Of a stretch of 64,000 nt of DNA, positions 1-8,407 are shown in pieces. The notes under the pieces were generated by a model, which made no database searches, was not told the DNA's origin, and saw only the letters and a program-made list of their open reading frames with translations. How positions within the stretch are numbered: the first letter of the stretch is position 1; every line of letters starts with the position of its first letter. A program made the position numbers and the translations under genes. This DNA comes from Chloroflexota bacterium (lineage in GTDB: Bacteria > Chloroflexota > Anaerolineae > Aggregatilineales > Phototrophicaceae), in contig JAEZAF010000255.1 of NCBI GenBank assembly GCA_023430545.1, forward strand, positions 1-64,000, written 5' to 3'.

Positions 1-362
1 CAGAAGTAAATATCCAGATAATCGATGCCAAGACGGTCCAGGCTTTTGTCGATGCTCTCCATAATGTGCTTGCGAGACAGGCCGCGGTCGTTGATGTCAT
101 CGCTCATCGGCCAGTAGACCTTGCTCGAAATCACAAGGGTATGACGTGGGTACTGCTTCAGCACTGCACCCATCTGTTTTTCGGCTTCACCCTTGCCGTA
201 AACGTCTGCCAGATCAAAGAAGTTGATCCCGCTCTCGTAGGCGGTCTCGACAACGCGTCGGGCGGCGTCCTGTTCAACCTTGCCTTCGCCGAAATTGATC
301 CAGCCGCCGAGGGAAACAGCGCTGATCTTCATGCCTGCATTGCCTAAACGACGATATTCCAT
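1..362 (-). CDS. Aldo/keto reductase, N-terminal part (cut by window edge)
   Basis: The first 120 residues of an NAD(P)H-dependent aldo/keto reductase (TIM barrel), continuing beyond base 1. The start MEYRRLGNAGMKISAVSLGG is typical of the Kv-beta/YghZ-like branch. Two expected catalytic residues are visible: Asp and Tyr in FFDLADVYGKGEAE, and the catalytic Lys in VISSKVYW. The ATG at 362 is preceded by AAAGGA at good spacing. It lies 66 bases downstream of the MhqD-like hydrolase on the same strand, so it may be the third gene of a detoxification operon. Such enzymes reduce aldehydes, ketones or quinones; the substrate cannot be read from the sequence. Confidence 0.88.
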   Translation of the reverse strand, partial: MEYRRLGNAGMKISAVSLGGWINFGEGKVEQDAARRVVETAYESGINFFDLADVYGKGEAEKQMGAVLKQYPRHTLVISSKVYWPMSDDINDRGLSRKHIMESIDKSLDRLGIDYLDIYF

Positions 363-428
363 TGGTACATCCTTTTAAAATGTGTGAAATAAAATGACCT
401 GTGATTTGCCGTGCTGTCCAAAGCGATG

Positions 429-1079
429 TCAGATGAGCGATCTCAGCAGGGCCTCTGCTGCGGAAAGCTCATTCTGATTGATCGTGTGCCCCATATTAGG
501 GTAAATCCGCAGATCGACCTGTGCGTGCATTGTTCGCAGGATGTCTGCGGTCTGTTCTACACGTGAAAGCGGGATGTGAAAATCCACATCACTGCATCCG
601 AGGAACACTGGTGTCTGCTGGAGATCAGCATTAGCCGGATAATGATCCAGCGGCGTATCTTCCGGTCCGATTAAACCTCCACTGAAGACGATCGCGCCTC
701 CGTAGCGCTGCGGATGACGAGCTGCGTACTCAATAGCCAGACATGCCCCCTGAGAGAAGCCGAGCAGTACGGTCTGTTTTGCTGACAGTCCAGTCTGCTG
801 GAGTTCCTGTATCTGCATGTCAATTTTGTTCAGCGCAGAAGACAGCCACGGCTCATTTGCCTCTAAAGGTGCGATGAATCGGTGTGGATACCATGTGTGC
901 TGATAGGCCTGCGGGGCAAACCACGCAATGTCCGGAACATCGAGTTCGGCAGCGATGCCGAGGATATCCTGTGCGGATGCACCGCGTCCGTGCAGCGCGA
1001 TGACAGCGGCTTTTGCTTCTTCCAGCCGTGTCCCGAAGGTATAAACAGGTTGATCGCGATGAATTCCAAATTGTGTCAT
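429..1079 (-). CDS. Alpha/beta hydrolase, phospholipase/carboxylesterase type (MhqD-like)
   Basis: A 216-residue serine hydrolase of the Abhydrolase_2 (phospholipase/carboxylesterase) family, predicted cytosolic. The catalytic triad is visible: nucleophile Ser109 in GFSQGA, Asp166 in SDVDFHIP, His198 in NMGHT. An oxyanion-type ALHGRGAS motif sits near the N-terminus. An in-frame ATG exists at 1097, but the ATG at 1079 overlaps the upstream stop as ATGA, so I prefer 1079 with translational coupling. The upstream partner is a ring-cleaving dioxygenase. This dioxygenase-hydrolase pair is the same as Bacillus subtilis mhqE-mhqD, which responds to methylhydroquinone and catechol; by analogy the hydrolase would act on ring-cleavage or conjugate products. 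The substrate is inferred, not shown. Confidence 0.85.
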   Translation of the reverse strand: MTQFGIHRDQPVYTFGTRLEEAKAAVIALHGRGASAQDILGIAAELDVPDIAWFAPQAYQHTWYPHRFIAPLEANEPWLSSALNKIDMQIQELQQTGLSAKQTVLLGFSQGACLAIEYAARHPQRYGGAIVFSGGLIGPEDTPLDHYPANADLQQTPVFLGCSDVDFHIPLSRVEQTADILRTMHAQVDLRIYPNMGHTINQNELSAAEALLRSLI

Positions 1080-2164
1080 GATCCCACCATCGGCCATGCC
1101 GGGACAGTAACAGGGTTGATGTTCTGCTCAATCTGCGAACGATTTTCTTCCAGCCAGGGCGGAAGTTTCAGAGTTGAGCCCAACTGCGCCAGAGGTTCAT
1201 CAACCGCGAAACCCGGTCCAGCGGTTGCCAGCTCCACAATATGACCATCTGGGTCCTGCGTATAGATGCTTTTAAAGTATATCCGCTCCATCACGCCTGA
1301 AACACGCATACCAGCCTGTATCAGCCGTTCGCGGAATTCCAGCTGCTCTGCTTCGTCTTTGACTGCAAAAGCGAAATGATGGGTTTGTCCGGTTCCCAGT
1401 TGAGCGCGGCGCGTATTTCTGGGATCGCGCTCAAAATAGGTGATAAGTGTACCCGGTTCTCCACTTTGTGTCCCCCAGTACCAGTGTCTGGATTTGGGAT
1501 CATCGAAGTTAAAGGTGCGTTTGAGCAGGTGTAGTCCCAGAACCTCTGAATAAAAGGCGTGGGTCTTATCAATGTTTGAAGCCGTCGCGGAGATGTGGTG
1601 CATTCCCTGTGTCAGCGCAATATCCGGGCTGATCTGATCGATCGGCTCCGGCCATGTTTCAGCCTTGATCGCGGATTCGTCGCGGCCTTCGAGCATGAGT
1701 TCCGACGGGGGAGTCTGCTCGGCCTGACCTAGCGCGGCCTCACCTTCATCGACGGTCCAGCCGGGGCCACGGGTAGCGAGTTCGACGATCGCGCCATCAG
1801 GGTCGGTAAAATACAGGGACTGAAAATAGACGCGATTGTAAATGCCTCTTGTTGCAACGCCCTGATCATTGAGATAGCGCTTCCATTTGAGCAGTGCCTC
1901 GCGGTTCTCAACCGTCAGTGCAAAGTGATGTGTCCCGCCGATACCGGGCTTTCCGGCAGCGGCATTCGGCCACTCGAAGAAGGTGATGGCTGAGCCGGGT
2001 GCCCCGCTTTCGTTTCCAAAATACAGATGGTAGGAACCGGGGTCGTCGAAATTCACTGTGAGCTTGACCAGCCTCAAGCCCAGAATGCCGGTGTAAAAGT
2101 CGATGGTCTGTTGTGCGTTGGAGCAGACGAGCGTGATGTGATGTAGTCCCTGTATCTCCGCCAT
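1076..2164 (-). CDS. Ring-cleaving dioxygenase, glyoxalase/VOC superfamily (MhqE/MhqO-like)
   Basis: A 362-residue protein made of two tandem vicinal-oxygen-chelate modules. Each half repeats the metal-site pattern. The first half has His in GLHHITLV, GTHHFALTV and Glu in IVELATRGPG. The second half has GMHHISATA, THHFAFAV and HIVELATAGPG. Length and order match the MhqA/MhqE/MhqO family of putative hydroquinone/catechol dioxygenases. A GTG at 2185 is in frame, but the ATG at 2164 has a GGA spaced seven bases upstream and begins directly at the conserved domain, so I chose it. First gene of the mhqED-like operon. A GATAAA-N8-TTTATC inverted repeat just upstream may be its operator. Confidence 0.87.
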   Translation of the reverse strand: MAEIQGLHHITLVCSNAQQTIDFYTGILGLRLVKLTVNFDDPGSYHLYFGNESGAPGSAITFFEWPNAAAGKPGIGGTHHFALTVENREALLKWKRYLNDQGVATRGIYNRVYFQSLYFTDPDGAIVELATRGPGWTVDEGEAALGQAEQTPPSELMLEGRDESAIKAETWPEPIDQISPDIALTQGMHHISATASNIDKTHAFYSEVLGLHLLKRTFNFDDPKSRHWYWGTQSGEPGTLITYFERDPRNTRRAQLGTGQTHHFAFAVKDEAEQLEFRERLIQAGMRVSGVMERIYFKSIYTQDPDGHIVELATAGPGFAVDEPLAQLGSTLKLPPWLEENRSQIEQNINPVTVPAWPMVGS

Positions 2165-2186
2165 ATTGTTTCCGTTCACTGGCACC

Positions 2187-2314
2187 GATAAATAGTATGC
2201 TTTATCACTACGGCCTGAACACTGACTTCGCCAGGGTCTTCCTGCGCCTGTACGGTCGGTAAGCCTTGTCGTTTAGAGGAAGTGTTGTCCGAATATCGTA
2301 AATTTATCAGATAA
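2187..2314. promoter_or_regulatory. Divergent intergenic region with two GATAA-type palindromes
   Basis: The gap between the mhqE-like gene (minus) and the exported protein at 2400 (plus) holds GATAAA-N8-TTTATC at 2187-2206, immediately upstream of the dioxygenase start, and TTATC-A-GATAA at 2304-2314. Both are built from the same GATAA/TTATC half-site. MhqED-type operons are normally repressed by MarR-family regulators that bind palindromes, so these are candidate operators. No regulator gene is in view. Confidence 0.3.
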
Positions 2315-2399
2315 GTGGTGCCTAAGACTCAACGAACAAGGTTTAAAGCTATAAAATAGTTTTAGCTCAAGCAAACACCCAGTCGTTTGGAGAGGTTTT

Positions 2400-5216
2400 A
2401 TGCGATACACACGTGTTATTGTTTTTGCCATGTGCACACTGGCAATCCTGGTGGTGCTGAGCATCGGCCAGTTTCCAGATGCCGGACAGGCACAACCTAT
2501 TCCGTTACCCGGTCGTGATGATCCGCCTCGTGTGACTGTTACCCGTCCGGCGAACAGTGAAGTGAACGTCCTACGTAACATATACATTTCTGCTGACGTG
2601 ACATTCCCGGCCGTTGTTGGAAATGGTGTTGATCCCAACACTCTCAATCAAAATACGGTTTATCTGCATCCGACGGGTAATCCTGGGAATAAAGTTGCAG
2701 CGGAAATTCTCACTTCAGGTGGTAATGATTCGATCGTCTTATCGCCTGATGCTCTCCTCGCCAGTAATACCCAGTACACCTTCGTGGTCACCAGTGGTGT
2801 AAAAGATCTTGAGGGAAATTCGTTTCAGCCTTACAGTATGTCGTTTACGACGGGTACAAATGATGGTTCGACCCCAACTCCGATTGAATTTGCGTTCACA
2901 GAATTTGCACTCTTTGGATACGCTCACAAGTATACCTCCCTGCTTATTCCGCAGGATAATCGGCTTTATGCCTCAACCGTTACAGGTCTTATCCGAATTT
3001 TCGATATCAAACCTGACGGTGGGTTGACTTTTGATCGTGACATTACTGCTCTTCAGGGACGTACCATCCTTGGTTTTGTCAATTCACCGGACTCGACCTC
3101 TAATAATATGACATTGTGGGTCACTAACAATGACCCCTATACCGATGAATCAGTCGCTGCGCTGCAATTTACAGGTCGCATAAGTAAACTCGTTGGTACA
3201 AATCTTAATACAGCCTCTGAACAGTGGGTAAAGACCGACTATGTTGTGGGCTTGCCACGTTCACGTAAAGATCATCTGACCAATGGTATCGTTTATGGTC
3301 CTGATGGTGCACTGTACCTTACGCAAGGTAGTAACAGCGCAATGGGGCAGAAGGATCTGACATGGGGCAACGAGCCAGAGACGCTGCTTAGTGCTGCAGT
3401 ATTACGGATTGATGTGGCCAAGCTGGAAGCCAGCCCGCGACCGCTGGATGTAAAAACGGCAGTGGTCGTAAATAACTCTATCACACAGAATTATGGTTTA
3501 GGCGAAGTTCCGTCTGGGTTTTACGATCCAACGGATCAAGATGCTCCACTAACCATTTTTGCGACTGGTGTCCGTAATGCTTATGATCTACTGTGGCATA
3601 GTAACGGTCAGCTATATGTGCCTACGAATGGGTCTGCAGCAGGCGGAAATGTTCCTGGATATTTCAATGGTGTCCCATGTCAGAACCGTGTTGATAAAGC
3701 ACTCTTTGGCGATTATTCATGGGAGGGTACGCAGCCACCAACTGTGAACAGTGTTCCTGTTCAGTATGACTATCTCTTCCGTGTTGTACACAATGGCTAT
3801 TATGGTCATCCAAATCCAGAACGCTGCGAGTGGGTAGCTAACGGTGGTAATCCAAATGTTGGGATCGACCCTGCCGAAGTTGCTTCCAATCCTTCATACA
3901 ACGGGTATCCAGTGGGTGTCCGTCCTGACCGTAATTGGCGAGGCTTCGCCTTCCAATTTGGCACAAATATCTCTCCGAATGGGGTGATAGAGTATAAAAG
4001 TAACATCTATGACGGCGCATTGCGTGGCAGAGTCCTCGTCATTTCTTATGCCGGTAACAAGGAGATCTTTACCCTGACTCCGGGAGGCGCGGCTGACAAT
4101 TACAATATCGTTGCAACCATCAACGGTATTCCGGGGTTTGTCAATAAGCCCTTCGCAAATCCTTTGGATCTTGTCGAGGATACCCGTAACGGGAATCTTT
4201 ACACTGCTGGATTTGGTTCACAGACTGCGTCGCTGGACGGAAAAATCAGCCTGCTTAAACCGGTAAATCCCAATGCTGCACCGTTAGTAGGGAATGACAC
4301 TTACAGCGTAGTTCAGGCGAATCCGCTGGTTGTAGGTGCTGCAAATGGCGTTCTCAAGAATGACATTGATCAGAACGGTGATCCTATGTCAGCGCTGCTC
4401 TGGACAGCACCAAAGAAGGCTCAGAGCTTCAATCTGAATGCGGATGGCTCGTTCTCCTATGTTCCTGTCGCCAACTTCTCAGGGGTAGACAGCTTCACCT
4501 ATAAGACCAGTGATGCACAGACGACCAGTTCAGTTGCTACAGTGACGATTAATATCACGCCGGGGACACCGACACCAACGATTACACCTGGTGGCCCGAC
4601 GCTTACACCGACCTATACACCATCTGTTACCCCGACGATGACGCTCATTCCGCCTACCGAAACCCCAATTCCTGTGGGTGGCCGCCAGTTGGTTCTGAAT
4701 GGTGGCTTTGAGGGAGGTATGAACCTTGAGGGCGTACCATCGAACTGGCAGGTTAATAACGGTAAGGGTGACAAGGTCAAGTGTAACACTGCCGATAAGC
4801 TGGTCTCGTATAAGGGACAATGCGCCTTCATGTTCAAGAAGAGCGCTACTGAGGACTCGCGTCTGGTTCAGAAGCTGGATGTAGCCAATATCGTGGCCAA
4901 TGACACACTGGTCCTCAGTTTCTACGCCCAGACCAAGAAGGTTCAGCCGGATGCTGCACGAGTACTACTGAAGATCCGGTATGAGAATGGCAAAAAGAAG
5001 AAGATCAAGGTGAATCTGGCTCAGGGCACGACACCCTATGGTAAGTACGGTGATATGGTGGTGCTCAAGGATGCCCCGACAAAACTCAAGCTGATCGTGC
5101 GCTTTAATGGCACGAAAGGTAAGTACTTTGTCGATGATGTGAGCGTGGTGCTGGTTCCAGCCGGTAGCGCTGCGTCCTTCTCCTCCAATCCGCTGATCGA
5201 TCTGCCACAGCCGTAA
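2400..5216 (+). CDS. Large exported protein: Ig-like domain, sorbosone-dehydrogenase-like propeller, cadherin-like domain, CBM-like C-terminus
   Basis: 938 residues with a classical signal peptide (about 1-31, hydrophobic core followed by DAGQAQP). Domains in order: a SbsA/Big_5-type Ig-like domain (about 40-150, ending SMSFTTG); a long beta-propeller-like region (about 161-625) resembling glucose/sorbosone dehydrogenase folds, with GIVYGPDGALYLTQG and FATGVRNAYDLLWHSNG; a VCBS/cadherin-like domain (about 628-718; LNADGSFSYVP, GVDSFTYK); a Thr/Pro linker (720-759); and a jelly-roll, carbohydrate-binding-like module starting LVLNGGFEGG. It may bind or oxidise sugars at the cell surface, but a catalytic base is not certain, so the enzyme role is a guess. 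GAGAGG precedes the ATG. It ends at a strong terminator shared with the convergent gene. Confidence 0.8.
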   Translation: MRYTRVIVFAMCTLAILVVLSIGQFPDAGQAQPIPLPGRDDPPRVTVTRPANSEVNVLRNIYISADVTFPAVVGNGVDPNTLNQNTVYLHPTGNPGNKVAAEILTSGGNDSIVLSPDALLASNTQYTFVVTSGVKDLEGNSFQPYSMSFTTGTNDGSTPTPIEFAFTEFALFGYAHKYTSLLIPQDNRLYASTVTGLIRIFDIKPDGGLTFDRDITALQGRTILGFVNSPDSTSNNMTLWVTNNDPYTDESVAALQFTGRISKLVGTNLNTASEQWVKTDYVVGLPRSRKDHLTNGIVYGPDGALYLTQGSNSAMGQKDLTWGNEPETLLSAAVLRIDVAKLEASPRPLDVKTAVVVNNSITQNYGLGEVPSGFYDPTDQDAPLTIFATGVRNAYDLLWHSNGQLYVPTNGSAAGGNVPGYFNGVPCQNRVDKALFGDYSWEGTQPPTVNSVPVQYDYLFRVVHNGYYGHPNPERCEWVANGGNPNVGIDPAEVASNPSYNGYPVGVRPDRNWRGFAFQFGTNISPNGVIEYKSNIYDGALRGRVLVISYAGNKEIFTLTPGGAADNYNIVATINGIPGFVNKPFANPLDLVEDTRNGNLYTAGFGSQTASLDGKISLLKPVNPNAAPLVGNDTYSVVQANPLVVGAANGVLKNDIDQNGDPMSALLWTAPKKAQSFNLNADGSFSYVPVANFSGVDSFTYKTSDAQTTSSVATVTINITPGTPTPTITPGGPTLTPTYTPSVTPTMTLIPPTETPIPVGGRQLVLNGGFEGGMNLEGVPSNWQVNNGKGDKVKCNTADKLVSYKGQCAFMFKKSATEDSRLVQKLDVANIVANDTLVLSFYAQTKKVQPDAARVLLKIRYENGKKKKIKVNLAQGTTPYGKYGDMVVLKDAPTKLKLIVRFNGTKGKYFVDDVSVVLVPAGSAASFSSNPLIDLPQP

Positions 5217-5240
5217 ATCAAAGACCTGCAGTTCGTATGA

Positions 5241-5275
5241 AAAGAGGCTCTGTGGAAATTCACGGAGCCTCTTTT
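5241..5275. terminator. Strong bidirectional hairpin terminator
   Basis: AAAGAGGCTCTGTG (5241-5254) pairs with CACGGAGCCTCTTT (5261-5274) through one G-U pair, with a 6-base loop. The run of T on the right and A on the left lets it work in both directions. It separates the two convergent exported-protein genes. Confidence 0.85.
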
Positions 5276-5302
5276 ATTGGACAGCGCTATCAGTACTCCT
5301 GG

Positions 5303-7264
5303 CTACTGCTCTGGCGTGGGGAGTATGGAAAGCACGGGAAGATCAAGCACTGGCGCCGGTGCGTCCTGTACAGGGGCTATCATCGGGATTGCATCGGTCT
5401 TCTGCCATGATGAGGCAGTGGCCTTATCAATGGTGATACCCAGATGCTGTACTGCTGGGGTGAGCTTCTGCTTGTTGAGATCATCGCGATAGTAGAACGT
5501 GCTGTTACCCTTGAAGAATATCCCAAAGGTGTCGATTTCATCCCCGTTCCAGTCTCCGCTGATGATGTTCCCATAGCTGCTTTCAGGGGTCTTGAATTTC
5601 TGGGTTGCCGGGAAGACTGCTGCGCCTCCCGCTGGTGCAACATTTCCCCATTTGATTTTCTTGTCGCGCCGCACAGCAATTGAATCAAGTCCATCACCAT
5701 TCCAGTCCCCGGCGACGAACTGGTATTTTCCATCCCCCTTGAGACTTATATCAATCCACTGTGTCTTGATGCCGCCTGGCGGATTAGATGCCCCCAGTTC
5801 GCACGTGTAGCGCAGTGCGAAGTTGTGCCCTGCCGGGACATCTTTCATCTGAACCACACCAAAACAGTCGTTGTTGAAGGTGGGATCAAACCGACCAGCG
5901 ACGACCGTGATCTTCCCATAATCGCCGATCTGAACAGTATTCCATGTTGCAGTAGCGCCGATCTGATTGGTGTACCACAGGGTATCCTGCTTGAATAATC
6001 CGGGGGTTTTCTGGCCGTCTCCGTTCCAGTCACCCATGATAAACTTCCCCTTCTTCGGGGCAGACGAGAGATAGATTATGAAGCTGGTAGACGGAGGTGT
6101 GTCCTGTAACGTGTCCACCAGTGTGAAGGTTGTGAGCTTCTTGCTGAAAATCGCCAGAGTATCTATCGACACTGGGCGGCCAAGTGTCTCTTCGGCAGCA
6201 GGTTCGGTGTTGGTAGGTGATGGAGTATCTGAAGGTTGCAGCGCCGTATTCGATGGTGTTAGGGTCAGCGTTGAGGTCGGTGTGGCTGGTACGCTGACCA
6301 GTCCTGCATCAAGACTAGTAATGGAAATTACATTGCTGGCGATCGAGATGGTGTCGGTAAAGCCTGCATTCACGCCACCGGGGTTGATGTCGCTATCCTG
6401 TGTGTCTGCACCCTGATCCTTCCATGTAAAACCTGCACCCGCCGGTGGAAGGACTCGAATGCGATAATTTCCGGGGATCGGGGCGATAAGGCTGTACACT
6501 CCGGATGCGTTCGTTTGCGTCTGGCTGTACATATAGGTCTTTGCGTCGTTCCACAGTTGTACGGTGATCCCCTTGAGTCCATCTTCGCCACTGTCCTGAA
6601 CGCCATTGATGTTGTAGTCATTCCAGACAAAATTACCGAGGTTAATTGGGGTTGGAGTACGGGTCGGGGTGGGTGGCCGATAAATGATGATGCCTGCATC
6701 GATGGTTGTAATCGAAATGAGATTGCTGGCAAACGTGTATACATGGGTGAAACCTGCGTCGGTGCCATCTGGGTAGATGTCACTGTCCAACTGATCGTTG
6801 CCTGCTGCCAGATCCTTATCTGTAAACTTATCCAGGGGTCCTGGCAGCAGAACTCGAACGCGATAACTTCCCGGAAGTGGGGCAGTGAGTGAATAGGAGC
6901 CACTGGCGTTTGTCGTCGTTTGATCATACAGCTGCGTTTTATTGGCATTCCAGAGCTGTACATTAATCCCGGCTATCCCCGGTTCACCAGCATCTTGCCT
7001 GCCGTCCTTGTCAAGATCATCCCAGACGTAGTTGCCGACGTTAATCGGGGTTGGTGTACGTGTAAAGGTCGCGGTGTTCCTGGGTTGTTGAAACTCCTGT
7101 GGGGCGAGGGTAGGCTGGTTGAGATATTCAACAGCATCCGACTCCTGAGGGGCATCGATGACGGTATTGGCCCTGCTGTCATCGGTGGTAAAGATGAGCA
7201 GAGTGATGAGGACTGTCACAATGAGCAGTGAAATAATCGAGAAGGGGTTCTGAGGGCGATGCAT
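5303..7264 (-). CDS. Exported SdrD_B-repeat protein with FG-GAP-like C-terminal half
   Basis: 653 residues from the ATG at 7264 (AAGGA upstream). An in-frame start at 7324 would add 20 residues before the hydrophobic segment and is less likely. The N-terminal hydrophobic stretch (about 10-27) is a signal peptide or anchor. Two SdrD_B-like repeats follow (about 76-195 and 208-330), each with the pattern VGNYVWDDLDKDGRQDAGE or LGNFVWNDYNINGVQDSGE and a YSL.APLPGSYRVRV-type strand, joined by TPTRTPTPI linkers. A Ser/Thr/Pro linker (about 325-357) leads to a C-terminal half with repeated GDWNGDG Asp-rich loops (FG-GAP/VCBS-like, probably Ca-binding). A surface or extracellular adhesion or display role is likely. 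No enzymatic motif seen. Confidence 0.8.
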   Translation of the reverse strand: MHRPQNPFSIISLLIVTVLITLLIFTTDDSRANTVIDAPQESDAVEYLNQPTLAPQEFQQPRNTATFTRTPTPINVGNYVWDDLDKDGRQDAGEPGIAGINVQLWNANKTQLYDQTTTNASGSYSLTAPLPGSYRVRVLLPGPLDKFTDKDLAAGNDQLDSDIYPDGTDAGFTHVYTFASNLISITTIDAGIIIYRPPTPTRTPTPINLGNFVWNDYNINGVQDSGEDGLKGITVQLWNDAKTYMYSQTQTNASGVYSLIAPIPGNYRIRVLPPAGAGFTWKDQGADTQDSDINPGGVNAGFTDTISIASNVISITSLDAGLVSVPATPTSTLTLTPSNTALQPSDTPSPTNTEPAAEETLGRPVSIDTLAIFSKKLTTFTLVDTLQDTPPSTSFIIYLSSAPKKGKFIMGDWNGDGQKTPGLFKQDTLWYTNQIGATATWNTVQIGDYGKITVVAGRFDPTFNNDCFGVVQMKDVPAGHNFALRYTCELGASNPPGGIKTQWIDISLKGDGKYQFVAGDWNGDGLDSIAVRRDKKIKWGNVAPAGGAAVFPATQKFKTPESSYGNIISGDWNGDEIDTFGIFFKGNSTFYYRDDLNKQKLTPAVQHLGITIDKATASSWQKTDAIPMIAPVQDAPAPVLDLPVLSILPTPEQ

Positions 7265-7557
7265 AGCTTGAGTCCTTGAATGGATAACTTCTTTGAAGCT
7301 GAGATTGAGACGACGCCTATACAATTGCCATAATAACAGCTTAAGGAATTTTGAAATTTATGCAACTCAACAATACGTAATTAATATTGTGACAACTTGT
7401 AAATTGCAGTATCAAACGCTCTTTTACTATATTGACTATCGATCGATGGCCTCAATAAAGTCTATAGTTGGCCTTTGACAAAAGATCACGTCTTAAGCAG
7501 ACTAGGCGGCTGTATTGGCTCTCTACAGGTTTTTCAGCATTCAAAACGGGAACAGGT

Positions 7558-8310
7558 ATGGAACTTTATCTCATTCGACACGGTCAGTCGTACAATAACG
7601 CGCTGCTGGACGAACCAGTTTCGCGTGTTCATGATCCTGAACTGACCGAAATTGGCAAAAAGCAGGCGCAGCTTCTGGCAGATTATCTGGCGCTGAGTAT
7701 GGATAAGCTCGACGTAGCTGATCAGCAGGACCTCCCGGCGGCGAGTGCTTACAGCGAACACTACATCTCGCGGTTCAATAAGCTTTATTGCAGTGCGATG
7801 CATCGTGCCTTGCAGACTGCACAGCCCATTGCCAAAGTGCTGCAAATGAATGCCCATGTGTGGATAGATATTCATGAGCACGGGGGTGTATATCTGGAAA
7901 ATGAAGGGGCGGTCAAGACCTACGGAGGGCTGACGCGGTCACAGATCACGGAGCAGTTCCCGGACTATATGCTGCCCGATCTCATCACTGAAGATGGATG
8001 GTGGCTGCCGACAGATGAGATTGAGGATCTGGCAAGCTGTCAGGGTAGGGCGATCCGAGTGGCGGAAACGCTGCGTCGATGGGCGACTGAACCAGAAACA
8101 GCGGATGATCGTGTCGCGTTGGTTTCGCATGGGACGTTCATTGATTCGCTGATTAAGGCCTTCACCGGCAATCTCCCGGGGCGGGAGTTTTACTATAATC
8201 ACTGGAATACCGCCGTGACCCGTATCGATTTCTTCACCGGTATCCGTGAGATGCGTGTCCGCTACATCAATCGTGTGGACCATCTGACAGCGGAACTGAT
8301 GACGCACTAG
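7558..8310 (+). CDS. Histidine phosphatase (phosphoglycerate-mutase superfamily)
   Basis: 250 residues starting MELYLIRHGQS: the RHG motif (Arg7-His8-Gly9) holds the phospho-accepting His. The second conserved His is in VALVSHGTFIDSL. Two insertions (around DVADQQDLPAAS and the GGVYLENEG segment) make it longer than the minimal fold. The reading frame extends up to 7468 through a GTG, but the ATG at 7558 sits right at the domain start with GGGAACAGGT before it. The cytosolic substrate is not readable; family members include phosphoglycerate mutases, sugar and nucleotide phosphatases. It stands alone between a long intergenic region and a peptidase gene. Confidence 0.85.
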   Translation: MELYLIRHGQSYNNALLDEPVSRVHDPELTEIGKKQAQLLADYLALSMDKLDVADQQDLPAASAYSEHYISRFNKLYCSAMHRALQTAQPIAKVLQMNAHVWIDIHEHGGVYLENEGAVKTYGGLTRSQITEQFPDYMLPDLITEDGWWLPTDEIEDLASCQGRAIRVAETLRRWATEPETADDRVALVSHGTFIDSLIKAFTGNLPGREFYYNHWNTAVTRIDFFTGIREMRVRYINRVDHLTAELMTH

Positions 8311-8407
8311 CGGCTTCAGCGGGTGCGCTGTAACTGTAAACGCTTCTATTGCTTTGATACAGCTCTGATAACCGGTAGATCATCTCTGAACAGGACGGAC
8401 ACTTATC

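Noticed and set aside
66..347. 93-codon open frame on the plus strand
   Set aside because: It is the antisense shadow of the aldo/keto reductase, which has clear family motifs on the minus strand.
5277..5492. 71-codon plus-strand frame opposite the SdrD_B gene
   Set aside because: Shadow of the Asp/Gly-rich repeat codons of the real gene; it starts inside the terminator region without a ribosome site.
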